Of a DNA stretch of 64,000 nt, positions 23,201 through 34,212 are shown piece by piece; position 1 is the first letter of the stretch; the number at the start of each line of letters is the position of its first letter. Under the pieces are notes generated by a model. The model made no database searches and had not been told where the DNA came from. It saw only the letters and a list, made by a program, of their open reading frames with translations. The position numbers were made by a program, and so were the translations under genes. This stretch comes from Pratylenchus scribneri. Lineage: Eukaryota; Nematoda; Chromadorea; Rhabditida; Pratylenchidae. Where the stretch lies: NCBI GenBank assembly GCA_030063045.1, contig JAQSEB010000129.1, positions 310,001-374,000 on the forward strand, given 5' to 3'.

Positions 23201-25745
23201 AAAACTGAATTAAAATCAAATTTGGCAGGATAGGCCGTGGTTTCTGTTCGAGGATAACTGAAATATTGAAATTTTAAATAAAAATTTAACTAGCGATTTT
23301 AAATCATTAAAGCTTAAAAGATTGAACCCGATATTGATGATTATAAAGAATAATTTTTTGGTGGCTAATCAATATTATATGTATATTTTATTTTATTAAT
23401 TCAAAATTGAAAATTATGCTCAAAAAATGTTGAAAATGAGATTTATTAAAAATTAACGATTTTATAAATACTTTTGTACTAATCCAAGATCTAGAAAATT
23501 CTTAATTTTTTGATTTTTGTAAATTTTTTTACTAATAAAAAATCATCAAAATTGGTTTAGTAAATGATTAGTTATAAATTATAATCTTTTGCCCAAATTA
23601 GCTATTCCGATAGAAATTTACGTAAAACAAAATTTTCCACCTGATAAATCCGTTTATATAGAGTTTTTGGGCAACTCGCATGGCATCATGTGGATTAAGG
23701 CCCAATGTTGTGGAGGCATAACGCAACATTTCCACTGTGTTCAGCCCAGTTGGCTTCTTCGGCAATTTTTCTTCGACTTCACAGACATCAATTACACGTG
23801 TTATTCCGCATTTCTGAATATTTAAAATATAAAATTTAGTTATTTAAAAAGTATTATTTAGAGTAAGATAATTTTTAATTTATTTTATGACAATTTGACT
23901 TTTTTTCCTAAGTTTATTTTTCAATGAATTTCCAATAATCTTTCATAAAATATTGTGATTAGAAGCTAGATTAGCAAATAAATTATCATAAATTTTATAA
24001 TTTTATTTGAATCTGGAAAGCTTCCTAATTTTTGTTTAAAAATTTTTTATAGAATTATTTAAAAATTTCTTCTATAAAAAAGAGATCAAAATTTAATGAA
24101 ATTCTAAAATTTTTTTGTAATATTTATTTAAAAACAATACTACCTATTTTAAAAATGATTAATTGCTTATTATTTTAAAATATTCTAGAGAAGGTCATAA
24201 TTTCAGAAAAAGCATTTCTTAATAAGATGATTATCCAATGAAATATTTTTAAAAAATTGGAATTTTGTTAAATAATAAACCCAAGAAATTTTCAAGTACC
24301 CCAATATTTTTATGTATTTTACCTTTATTTTTTCGCAATAAAGCTGTGCCACATTCTCTTCAAACTGGCTTTTCTTATTTGTAGTAAATTCCAATGCCAG
24401 TGGACGTCCATTGTTCAACATAATTTCCACCTCAATTTGCCAAAAAGGCTTCCGCTTGAATCGCACTATTTCATCATGACGAGTCACACAAAATGCCAAT
24501 GTTGGTGTTTGGCATGGGCCAAATGAAATGTACTTCATTTTATCCTTTGCTTCATTGCAATCGTATCTATCTTCTTCATAATCAGCTTCGATGCAATCAT
24601 ATCTTTCCTGTAAGATTAAAAACGCATTTTAATTATTCATTTGGCAAAAATACCCTTTGAACATGTTCAGTAAGGTAGCGTGTAAATGCACAACCAATTC
24701 GAAGGTCCAATTCTGTAATAATTAGTAGGATATATTGTTTTTGTGAGCTCAATAAATAATTAAAATTTTCAAACACTTTTTGGAAAATTTTAAATTAAAA
24801 AATTAATAAATTGATAATATTAATTTTTATTATTGATCCGTCAATTATGTCTTTCGTACCCTGTACTGACAAAAAATCGAAATAAATTTTTTTAATTAAA
24901 AATGTGGGGTAAACTACAAAATAATCAAGGATCCTTTTTTAAATTGATTTAAAAATTAAGAAAAATAATTAACCGTGTTTGGCGCCGACGGAAAGTGCTT
25001 TGCTTAAGTTAGGTTTTCCCAAATTTTCCATTGCCTTTTTGATTTCGCCTTTTTCAATTGCGGAAAATGTTGCTCTAAATATAAGGGAAAAAGTTTGCAA
25101 AATTAACTGAATGAATCATTACCTGTATACTTTTTCTTTGATAAATTTGTCGCGATCTTCTTTATTATCATATCCCATTCCCATTGCTTTTTGGACTGCA
25201 TTGATAACTTCAAAACAAATGGCCTCGCCTTCACCGTCACAATCCAACCAAAGAACCAATTTGTCCGCACATTTCGCCTCATGATACAATGACTATAAAA
25301 ATGTTAATAATTTAAACATTTTTTAATTAATGATTTTTACTCACTTTTGCCAATGAAATGCCTTCGCAGAATTCATCCTTCCTGCCTTCATACTTTTCCT
25401 CCTTGTTTACAACTTCACAGGTGAACAATTCAAGCGGATTACAGCCCCAGGAATTTTTGTACGGGAAATTAAGATCTGATAAAATGCAAATTTTATTAAA
25501 ATGTAATAGTTGAATTTTTGTATTTTTAAATTTCAAACTTTAAATCAAATTTTTTTAATTTTACTCATGATATGCCCGCATGTTGAAGCAATCTTGAAAT
25601 GTGCCTTTTTTCCTTTAAATAGTCCATTATATTCAAATATGGCGTCATTATTTCGGTCATATGTCTTTTCATAATTTCCATTGGATAAAAAATTGGCAAT
25701 TAATTCAGCAACAGTGGGCTTTTCTGCTACCATAAGGATGTCCAT
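20250..25745 (-). CDS. top3b: DNA/RNA topoisomerase 3-beta, copy B
   Basis: A paralogue of copy A with matching exon order, from the ATG at 25745 to the TAA at 20252-20250. It opens [19 protein letters not shown] and has the Toprim Asp-x-Asp motif, [17 protein letters not shown], [18 protein letters not shown], active-site SYPRTETT (near 23256), [10 protein letters not shown] and [15 protein letters not shown]. Unlike copy A it keeps its own last exon (about 20418-20250), with [19 protein letters not shown], probably a remnant of the Cys-rich tail, and a Lys-rich end. The exon before FGPCQ carries about 20 extra residues rich in Asp, Glu and Tyr (near 24540-24605). The GC splice donor after the active-site exon (CAG|GCA, near 23155) is shared with copy A. 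Residues after ALSV read GAK. It appears intact. Confidence 0.88.
21785..22130. mobile_element. Foldback element, family 3
   Basis: Arms AAGCTTAATTCTTCC-type at both ends, inner pair ATGGCCAAAAAACAAATTAT / AAAAATGGCCATAACTC, and a short CCCTAACCCTAA core at 22030. A second copy in the opposite orientation lies at 50960-51345. It is intronic in TOP3B-B. Confidence 0.7.
22390..22615. repeat. GC-rich GGGCC repeat block in intron
   Basis: Unlike the AT-rich surroundings, this block repeats CGGGCC, CCGGTTCCGGG and GGCCGG in both orientations. It looks like a decayed inverted-repeat element. It lies in a TOP3B-B intron, and its open frame is not protein-like. Confidence 0.45.
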
Positions 25746-25774
25746 TTTCGGATAAATATTAATATTGTATAAAT

Positions 25775-25930
25775 GGTACTTTCCCATTATATGGGGGGCA
25801 AAGTCAATATCTGGGGGGCAGAGTCATTATGTGGGGGGCGCCTCCTTAAAAATAGCCTATGCCTATGCCCCCCCAGATAATGACCCTGCCCCCCACATAT
25901 TGACTTTGCCCCACAGATAATGGGAAAGAA
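25775..25930. mobile_element. Inverted G-rich repeat beside TOP3B-B start
   Basis: Left arm CTTTCCCATTATATGGGGGG and right arm CCACAGATAATGGGAAAG. Three GGGGGGC(A/G) modules on the left mirror GCCCCCC modules on the right, with AAAGTCAATAT between modules. It starts only 30 bp upstream of the TOP3B-B ATG, so it overlaps the likely promoter. Confidence 0.6.
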
Positions 25931-26074
25931 CCGTATAAATGTTTAGCTTACTCTGCAAAAATTGAAATGTTAAGATTTTTAAATGAAAAAATTTAAATAG
26001 ACGAGAACGCTTGGATGGGGAAGGATTGGTTTGCGTTTATATTAAATTTTTAATATGAATGAGATAATGTCAAA

Positions 26075-27035
26075 CATTTTCGGGAAAGAATAAAAACATT
26101 TGTTTGGCGAACATTTTTCGGAAAGAATAAAAACATTTGTTTGGCGAACATTTTCCGGAAAGATAAAAAACACATTTTGGCGAACATTTTCCGGAAAGAA
26201 TAAAAAACACATTTTGGCGAACTTTTTCCGGAAAGAATAAAACATTTGTTTGGCGAACATTTTCCAGAAAGAATAAAAACATTTGTCTGGCGAACATTTT
26301 CCGGAAAGAATAAAAACATTTGTTTGGCGAACATTTTCCAGAAAGAATAAAAACATTTGTCTGGCGAACATTTTCCGGAAAGAATAAAAACATTTGTCTG
26401 GCGAACATTTTCCGGAAAGAATAAAAACATTTGTTTGGCGAACTTTTCCGGAAAGAATAAAACATTTTTTGGCGAACATTTTCCGGAAAGAATAAAACAT
26501 TTGTTTGACGAACATTTTCCTGAAGGTAAAAAATATTTTTTGGCCCAAAAAGAATAAAAACAATTTTCGCCATCATTTTCTGGAAAAGGAAAAGACATTT
26601 TGGCGAACTTTTTTTTAAAAGGTAAAACATATTTTGGCGAACATTTTCAGGATGGGAAAACAGATTTTTGGCGAACATTTTTTAAAAGGTAAGACATATT
26701 TTGGCGAACATTTTTTAAAAGGTAAGACATATTTTGGCGAACATTTTTAGGATGGGAAAACAGATTTTTGGCGAACATTTTTTAAAAGGTAAAACATATT
26801 TTGGCGAACATTTTCAGGATGGGAAAACAGATTTTTGGCGAACATTTTTTAAAAGGTAAAACATATTTTGGCGAACATTTTTAGGATGGGAAAACAGATT
26901 TTTGGCGAACATTTTTTAAAAGGTAAAACATATTTTGACGAACATTTTTAGGATGGGAAAATAAATTTTACGCGAACATTTTTTAAAAGGTAAAACAACA
27001 TATTGGCGAACATTTTTAGGATGGGAAAACACATA
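26075..27035. repeat. Minisatellite based on GGCGAACATTTT
   Basis: Tandem copies of two related units. From 26075 to about 26560 a unit of about 36 bp (TTTGGCGAACATTTTCCGGA plus AAGAATAAAAACA) repeats about 13 times. From about 26600 to 27035 a compound unit of about 67 bp alternates TTTTTAAAAGGTAAAACATA with GGATGGGAAAACAGATTTTT. It is open in several frames because the period suits it, not because it is a gene. Degenerate copies exist upstream of TOP3B-A. Confidence 0.9.
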
Positions 27036-27189
27036 TTTTAATTAAAGTGTGGAACAGGGTTATGGATTTGTAAACATTTCTAGGTTAACTAGAAGTTTTC
27101 TATATCGGTATTCAATTTTTGCTTTATTATTGAAATAATAATGCATAAGAAAAAACAGAGCAATCGAGCCGCAGCCGCCAAGTGCTTTA

Positions 27190-27560
27190 GTTAAATTTAA
27201 AATTAAAATGCAACTTAATAGCAGCAGAGCTCTACTGTTGATGCCGATTTAGGTTCAAAATGGATGTTGTTGTGGAATGAAAAATGGGAAGAGCAATGGT
27301 GGAGGCTGGCGCTGGGGAATGGAAATATTTATGTCTTATGTGTGAAGATTGGCCGGAGATTATTGTGTGAATGTGATGGGAAATGTGCAAATGCGTAGGC
27401 GCAGCTATAATTTCTTTGTCTGGATTTTTTGTTGCCAACAAATTGATTGAAGAAAAGAGGGTGGCAGCAGTAAGCAGTGAGAGAGAAATCGAAAGTAAAA
27501 AAGGAAATTGATTGTTTGGAAGGTCATATAGGGGAACATAAATTATAAAATTTTTGCGCA
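27190..27560. repeat. Duplicated segment upstream of TOP3B-B
   Basis: Similar to 19130-19600 upstream of copy A. Shared pieces include AATAGCAGCAG, the GGAAATATTT block and GATTGGCCG. It marks the outer part of the tandem duplication; no gene is evident. Confidence 0.55.
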
Positions 27561-27913
27561 ATCCTTAAAGAAGTAAAAAAAGGTTTTAAATGTTTAAAAG
27601 GAAAATTATAATATAAATTTGGACGAATATAAATATGAGAATATTAATTCAAACTCTAATCTAAAGTCAATTTTTATTGCTTAAAAAAATAAATTTAATT
27701 AGTTTAAATTCAAATAAAATTATTATTGATATCAAAGTCAAAAACTTGCTGATTTAAATTTAAAAATTTTAATAAAAAATGATAAAATTTTATCCATGCC
27801 TCATGAAAGAATATTTATTTAAATGGCAAAAATGCAATATAAGTATCATCCAAAAATGTTTTCCATTAAATTTTCTCCTCTTAATCCATCAATCATTGAT
27901 CAATATAATCTCA

Positions 27914-28977
27914 TTAATTATTGAAAGCCTTCGTATCGTAATCAATCAATTTGTTGTATCCTCGAGACGGAATTGCACGCGGCTTAGCAGAAAATGGCAC
28001 CGGAACCGCCGGGGCATTCACATTGGAAGTGTAATACAAAAGCATTGGCGCAATTTCCTCCTTGCTCAGAATATAAGTTGGAACTAAAAAAATATTCCTC
28101 GTCATTTTTGGTTCACTTACGAATCTTTTTGATGAACTCCAATGGTGGGATCAACGGGAAACGAATGACATAGAGAAGGGCGGCAATTTTGACACGTTTT
28201 TCATCTCCGGTTGGCTCAATTATGCCATCAATTTCGCATTGCTTTGTAGCCCATTTGTTCAGCTAAATTCAGCAAATTAATTGATTTTATTAAATTGCAA
28301 AAATACTTTTTCCTAGTTAATCGAAAACAAATTTTTTTAGTTAATCGAAAACACATTTTTCTTAGTTAATCGAAAACACATTTTTTTAGTTAATCGAAAC
28401 ACATTTTTCTTAGTTAATCGAAAACACATTTTTCTTAGTTAATCAAAAAACATTTAATCGAAAATACACATTTTTTTATTTAATCGAAAATACATTTTTC
28501 TTTGTTAATCAAAAACACATTTTCTTATTTAATCGAAGACACATTTTTATTAGTTAATCGAAAACACATTTTTGCTAGCCAATCGAAAATACATTTTTGT
28601 TAGTTACGGAAACAAATTTTTGTTACTTAATCGAAAACACATTTATCTTTCTTAATTAAACGACTCACATGATTAAAAAGTGTCATCTCCTTGCATTTAA
28701 GCGAATCACGCATCAGCAATTCGGCCATCTCTTCCCGGCTCAACAATGAGATCATAACACCAAAAGTGCCGATTTTTTCGTCAATGAATTCCCAGCAATA
28801 TTTGATCAAAATCTTAATAACATTTTAATTACGATTTTTGCTCAGAATTTTTACCGTTTCATCGTACAATTTTGCCCATTGCAACATAACAAACACATTA
28901 TCCTCATCCAACATTGTTTGAATGGAACTTTTGTCTTGTTTTTGGCGCTTTTGATTGTAACTAGCGGTTGGAGCCCT
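27914..28977 (-). CDS. BACK-domain (BTBD3/6-like) protein, amino end not found
   Basis: Exons 28977-~28854, ~28815-~28665, ~28263-~28122 and ~28085-27914 read on the minus strand. They contain DEDNVFVMLQWAKLYDET, then a BACK-type helical stretch: ILIKYCWEFIDEKIG, ISLLSREEMAELLMRDSL, and LNKWATKQCE. Next come IAALLYVIRFPLIPPLEFIKK, ILSKEEIAPMLLYY, and a short Pro-rich tail. This matches the end of the BTB fold plus BACK of BTBD-type adaptors for Cullin-3 ligases. The PHR domain usual in BTBD1/2/3/6 is absent, and a BTB core was not found upstream, so the gene may be truncated or have distant first exons. One intron is filled by a 25-bp tandem repeat. Confidence 0.6.
28311..28645 (+). repeat. 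~25-bp intronic tandem repeat
   Basis: About 14 copies of a unit close to TTAGTTAATCGAAAACACAT plus TTTTC, slightly variable in length. It lies within an intron of the BACK-domain gene. Confidence 0.88.
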
Positions 28978-30355
28978 AAAATATTTTTATAATTTAAAAA
29001 TCAATGGCCAAATTTTATTTAGTAAAACACAAAAATCAACTGTAAATTCCACATTTAAAAATCATCCGTTCAACAATTTTAAATAAAAATCATCCGTTTG
29101 CCATTGGCTACATTCTATCCGGAAAGGTCAGAGCCTCAGAGGGAAACTAGTTTCGGGTACAAAAAAATTTATTTTTGATATCATAAATTTTGCTTTACTA
29201 AAAATTATTATATTTTCTATAAATGCCAAAATGACTATATAATTAGCATGAAAAAATTGAAATTATTAAAAAGAATATTGATATTGCAGAAAAAGAAAAC
29301 ATCATGGTTTATGGCAAATGATTTATTGGTTTAAGGGTTTGATCTAGAATTTACAAACATATGACCATTTAAGATTTAATAGATTTCAAAAAATTACATC
29401 AATTGGAATATAATTTATAAATGGTTTAGTCACAATTAAATTATATTAAACAATTTAAACCAATTTTATTTTTTTTCAATGCTAAGTTAAAAAAGGTTAA
29501 ATCAAAAATATTTTTTTCCTTTTGTAAAAAGATGGGTTTTGTCGAAATTTATCAAGTGAGAATTAAATTTATCGGTATGGGATAAATTTCTGAACCGCTA
29601 AACTAATCGGGATTATTCAAATATTTTTCAAATTAAATTGTCATCATCAAAAATCTCATTTTATATATCAATTTGGAACGGAAATGATTAAATTATATTA
29701 AACTAAACAAACAAATAATTTCACTGAATTAAAATGCAAATTATCCATCCATTTTATTGTTTACAATAATTCGATTTCTTTAAAAAGTACAATCAAATAT
29801 TTTTTCAGAAGTGAAATGAAATGGCTCTATTCAAATTTAAATAAAATGAAATGAAATGTCAGAAGGTTTCCGTTTAAAGTACATTTTGAAATAAATATTT
29901 ATTCCCATTAAAGTGCACGAAAATATTTGTTCTCGTTTATGAGGAAATAAAATTATTGTCTGCTTTTTTAAATCTATTCAAATTTTTCTATGTATCAAAA
30001 AAAGGAAAATATTATTTGGTACTGCCAAAATAATTTTTAGCACTAACGAATTTAACAATTTTTAAGTGCCATTAAATTTATGAATAATTGATTTTGTCAT
30101 TTTTTTCTTTAATAATAATTAAAATAAATAATGAATTGTTTTTCTTTTCTCCGAATTATTTCTTTTATAATTTCGAATAAATTTATTTATTATTAAATGG
30201 ATGTGGAATAACCAATTCCATTTTAACTTCTGAAAACTTTCTGATGCATGAGGTTGTGGTGGCACTTTTCTTGGAAAATTATTATTGACATCATATTGAC
30301 AATCATTAAATTATAAATATCTTTTCCATTAAAAAATTTAATTCCAAACATTTAC
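28978..30355. other. AT-rich stretch, no gene supported
   Basis: No clear exon. The missing BTB-coding exons of the neighbouring minus-strand gene should lie here if the gene is whole, but no BTB motif was recognised. There is a weak minus-strand open patch near 30285-30215 (PRKVPPQPHASESFQK). Confidence 0.4.
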
Positions 30356-30493
30356 TCTAATGGCCAGCTGCTTTTCAATTCTAAAATGAACATGACATTT
30401 TTCTCGAGATCGTTCCTCATATCTCATATGACACTGACGCAGGTTGCGATGGCAATGGCCAGTGATGGCCACGGCATTTCTTGCCGAAGTCAT
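30356..30493 (-). CDS. Candidate first exon, unknown protein
   Basis: An ATG at 30493 opens 46 codons ending at a GTAAATG donor (after 30356). The peptide begins MTSARNAVAITGHCHRNLRQ and is rich in His, Cys and Arg. Its phase (0) does not match the next identified acceptor at 28977 (phase 2), so at least one further exon would be needed. It could be the start of the BACK-domain gene or a separate small gene; I do not recognise it. Confidence 0.3.
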
Positions 30494-30757
30494 ACTCTTT
30501 ACTCCTTTCTATATAAAAAATACATTTCTTAATTTTACTCAAAAATCCAATTTTCATTTTTCCATTACTTTCCATATTCATAAATTTATTCAAACTTTTT
30601 ATAAATTAATAGTAAATAGAGCAACCAAAACCGGTCTTAAGATACTTCTCATATTATTGTTTTTTAAAAATAAAATACGTCCAGAGTCAAATATTTCTAA
30701 TTTTGATTTTTTCCAATGTTTTTGAAATTAAACAATTTTATAGAAAAGCCCGAAAAA

Positions 30758-31437
30758 ATGACAATCCGACCATCAACAACAAATGCTTTATTCCAATTGG
30801 CAGCAAAAATGGACGAACAGCAATCGGCGTCAGATAATGAAGAGCCGCCAACTTTATGTAATAAAATTATGGAATAATATAAATTTAATATAAAATTTAA
30901 TTAATTTCTCTAAATATTTATATGGGAGTCTATTAATTTGTCCAAAAAAAAAGAAATTAATTTACTCAAGTTTTCGTTTGTTCGTATCGAAAAATAATCA
31001 TTAGTTTTGAGGTCTAGAACTTGGCCAAATCAGACTTTTTAGGATTCCCTAACCCCAAGCCCTTATTAGCCGCTTATCCCATCCTGACCCGAACTTAACC
31101 CTGTGCCATAATAACTAGTTTTGGTCAAGTTATGTGGACTAGACACGAAAGAATTTGGGTAAATTAATATTTTTCCATTAATAATTTAGTAAGATAATAA
31201 TTATTTAATGATTTCAATTTAATAAATTTAATTAATTAATTTCTCTTAATATTTTTAATTTATTTACATAAATTTATAAATCACTATGAAGATATGGTCT
31301 ATGTTCCATGGACTTGCGCATACAAATTGACGACGGAAAAGCCGGGCCATGGACGTTTCATTACCCTTATGATAATTTCTCTCTTTCCGGCAATCTTTTT
31401 TCTGTCTTACTGGTTTATCATGATGTATCATCATTGA
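30758..31437 (+). CDS. Small single-pass membrane protein
   Basis: Two exons (30758-30857 and 31292-31437) join in phase 1 to give 81 residues. The amino part is polar and acidic (AAKMDEQQSASDNEEPPTL). After a KPGHGR stretch one hydrophobic helix follows (FITLMIISLFPAIFFLSYWF), and the protein ends IMMYHH. There is no signal peptide, so a tail-anchored or type II orientation is likely. Only one donor and one acceptor make the frame close. I do not recognise the family. Confidence 0.5.
30940..31165. repeat. Inverted-repeat element with telomere-like core
   Basis: It lies within the intron of the small membrane-protein gene. Weak arms (TTTACTCAAGTTTTCG... / ...CGAAAGAATTTGGGTAAAT) surround a core of CTAACCCCAAGCCC and CTTAACCC type. 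Confidence 0.4.
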
Positions 31438-32244
31438 TTGCGAAATCAATACAACTTAATGTAATGGAGGTATCAATTGAAGAGAAAAGAATATGAATGT
31501 AATTCACAAATGCATGCAATTTAAAATTTTTATCGTAATTTTATTTTTTTTTATAAATATCTGACAACTACTTTTTGTAAATTTATCATTTTTGTAAATT
31601 AAAATTTTTCTTTAATGTTGATAAAAAATTTTATTTCAACATAAATTTTCCAAAAATGTGAAAAATTGCGACTGTCTAAAGAAATTAATATGTATTTATT
31701 TAAATAACCAAATAAAAAGTATGGAAATTAAAATATGGTTAAAATATAAGACATTCGAATTTGTGATAGCAAACTACAAATTAATGCCATTTGATATAAA
31801 ATTTGCTTCTAAATTCTTAAAAGTTCTCAATGTTTAATGGCAACTGGGTGTTAGTAGTTTAAAAAATATTTTGCAATTAATTTTTCATATTTTTTTGATT
31901 CAACGTTTTTTATATTTTTAATTAAAATTTTTTTATCATATTATCTTTCAAATAAGTAAAATAAATCTTTTTCCTTGTCAAAAATAATTTTAGAATATAA
32001 ATTGAAAGTGATGAATATGAATCATTTTCCACTAGAAAAAAATTGAGTGAAAATCTGTCATATCATTCATTTAATATCAAAATCAACATTTAAATAATCT
32101 ACTAAAATTGATTAAAATAAATTTCGACAATAAAAATGGCTCCGTTATTTTGCAATCCGATTCTTGTGCTTTTGATATTGTCCCTTTTATTAGCGAAAAC
32201 TGCCGGTTTTTAAAATGTGAATTTAATCCCAATTATATTGTATA
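31438..32244. other. AT-rich spacer
   Basis: No gene supported. A plus-strand open stretch at 32108-32290 (for example FNPNYIVYVTGNTDYQ) runs into the palindromic element at its 3' end. It lacks splice or family support. Confidence 0.4.
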
Positions 32245-32375
32245 TGTTACAGGCAATACTGATTATCAGGCAAAACTGATTATGCCTAGGCAAAACTGAT
32301 TATGCCTGAAAATCAGGCATAACTGATTATGCCTAGGCAAAACTGATTATGCCTAGTCAAAACTGATTATGCCTC
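32245..32375. mobile_element. Modular palindromic element, truncated
   Basis: After TATATGTTACAGGC come repeated 18-bp modules GGCAAAACTGATTATGCC and their variants (GGCATAACTGATTATGCC), separated by TA or AAAATCA. It is the same design as the 180-bp palindrome at 37881-38060, which also starts with TGTTAC and has GGCC...GGCC modules of nearly the same length. Its right side overlaps the stop codon of the secreted-protein gene at 32367. Confidence 0.7.
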
Positions 32376-32736
32376 ATCATTAATTTCATCATAATTTGCC
32401 TTCATTTTATCCTTTGATGATTTCGACGTCTCACCAGAATATTTTTGTTGTTCATTATGTTTTTTTTGTCCAGCAAGAAATTTTTGACATTCTAAATCTT
32501 CATTAATTTTGGCCACAACATCTTCATTCAAATTGCGAACAGCAGCAAACACATCATTCATTGTGGGTTTTTTGCAAAAGCCAAAACCTATTAAGGATTT
32601 TAAATGAATTAGACAAAAAATACATTTTGACCAAAAATATGAAAGTTTCCATACCTGGCATTGCTGAAATAGTCGGCGGAAAACAAAAAATTACTATACA
32701 ACAGGCAAATAGAAGAATTAAATAACAGCGGCACAT
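32367..32736 (-). CDS. Small secreted protein, unknown family
   Basis: Exons 32736-32655 and 32587-32367 join in phase 1 to give 100 residues. A clear signal peptide is visible: CRCYLILLFACCIVIF core followed by CFPPTISA and a likely cut before MPGFGF. The mature part is short, polar and Lys/Glu/Asn-rich (NEDVVAKINEDLECQKFLAG), with two cysteines and no transmembrane segment. The last codons and the TAA lie in the edge of the palindromic element, so the present end may be a secondary truncation. Size and secretion signal would fit a secretory effector or a body-fluid protein, but there is no functional evidence. Confidence 0.55.
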
Positions 32737-33934
32737 TTGATTTTATTATGAATGATTAATTGATAAATATCTATATGCTTGTAAGGAATCTATACACTAT
32801 GTAAATGTAATATGTATAAAGTATAAACACGCATATGCCATGTATTTCAATGTCATATTTGGCTATCTTGTTAAATGCTAATATTTATAAATATGTTGTC
32901 TGTGATCTATCCATGGTAAATATCGTCATTGGGCTTACCAAGATTGGCATAAATATTAGTTAAAATTTATTGGGAAAAAAAGTAAAGTTTTTTTCGACTT
33001 TATACACTTCGGCGGATCTTTTCGTGCTTTCAATTCCGTGGAAAGCTGTTAAATTTTAGTCGATTTCATCGAATGTTTGACCAAAAAACCGTGATTGCCA
33101 AACCGAACAATTTCGATTTAAATTTGACTTTGACAAACTCTAGTTGAAAACAATGAATTTGTGTTCAACAACAAGATGACTCAGTAGTTCCTTATTGATT
33201 ATGATCATCATTTTGATTTATGTATTATAATTTTATGGGCATTTTTAAACAAATGAAAGAATTTTTTTGGGAATAAAAAAATTTAGTTAGCTGCTTTTGT
33301 TAATAAGAAATGGCAATTTGAGTGGATTTAGATTCCTTTTTGGAAATGCCAATGCCATTGAGTGACTATTTATTGGCCTTGTAAATTATTTTCCCTTATG
33401 AAATCGTCAAGTTGATATCGAGCAAAATGATTGTTTTTTGGCATTTTGGTGTTGTCCATGGGTGTGGGGTGGGTGGGAGCTGCATTGATTATATGTAGGG
33501 GTCTATGTGGGAAGAGAGAATTTGCCATTCGCCCAAAACAAGAGGATCTCTCGACTTCAATAAAAACAAGTGAAAAATAGGGCCAAATGTAAGTCACAAA
33601 AATAGGGTAAAATGTAAGTCACAAAAATAGGGACAAATGTAAGTCACAAAAATAGGGACTAATGTAAGTCACAAAAATAGGGTAAAATGTAAGTCACAAA
33701 GATAGGGCATGGACAAATTAAATCACAAAAATTTGCAACAATAAAATAATGAAAAATTTTTCATAGCTATTCCCTATTTTACATACTTATGAACTTATGA
33801 ATTAACAATTTTTAAACTAATTATTCGAGGGATTGGGATTGGAATGAGGTACGGGGGATTCAATGCCTCCCATATTTGTTAATAGAGTTTCAGCAAAATT
33901 TCCCATAATTTTATTCCCTCTAAAAATATTCCAG
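32737..33934. other. Spacer with tandem repeat
   Basis: Holds a 25-bp tandem repeat (33572-33712) and otherwise AT-rich DNA. A minus-strand stretch ending near 33370 could encode MPKNNHFARYQLDDFIREN plus a stop after a possible CAG acceptor. This is too short to call. The first half of the aspartic protease is not here. Confidence 0.45.
33572..33712 (+). repeat. 25-bp tandem repeat
   Basis: Six copies of a unit of the form AAAAATAGGG(A/T)(C/A)AAATG plus TAAGTCAC. Confidence 0.85.
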
Positions 33935-34212
33935 AGTATTCATTTTGGAAAGGCCATCATCGATTCCAACAAGTTTGCCATTTCTGATACGGGAACTTCA
34001 TTGGTGTATGGCCCCGTTGATGTTGTCAGAAAAATTTATAAACAAATTGGCGTTAAATTAATCTCAGTATCACCAAAAGAGAAAGTTCCAAAAATTCCGT
34101 GCCACAGGGAATACGATCCATTCATTTTCAAAATTGCTGGGCAGGAATATAAATTGACAAAGGTAAATTACTAATTATTTCAAGCAAGAAAGTGCATTTT
34201 AGCAATTTATAA

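Noticed and set aside
26042..26678. Three overlapping minus-strand open frames of about 170-200 residues
   Set aside because: They are different frames of one minisatellite whose period keeps all frames open; composition is repetitive and there is no splice or start support.
28311..28645. Possible CRISPR or regulatory array
   Set aside because: Head-to-tail 25-bp units with no spacers inside an intron; an ordinary tandem repeat.
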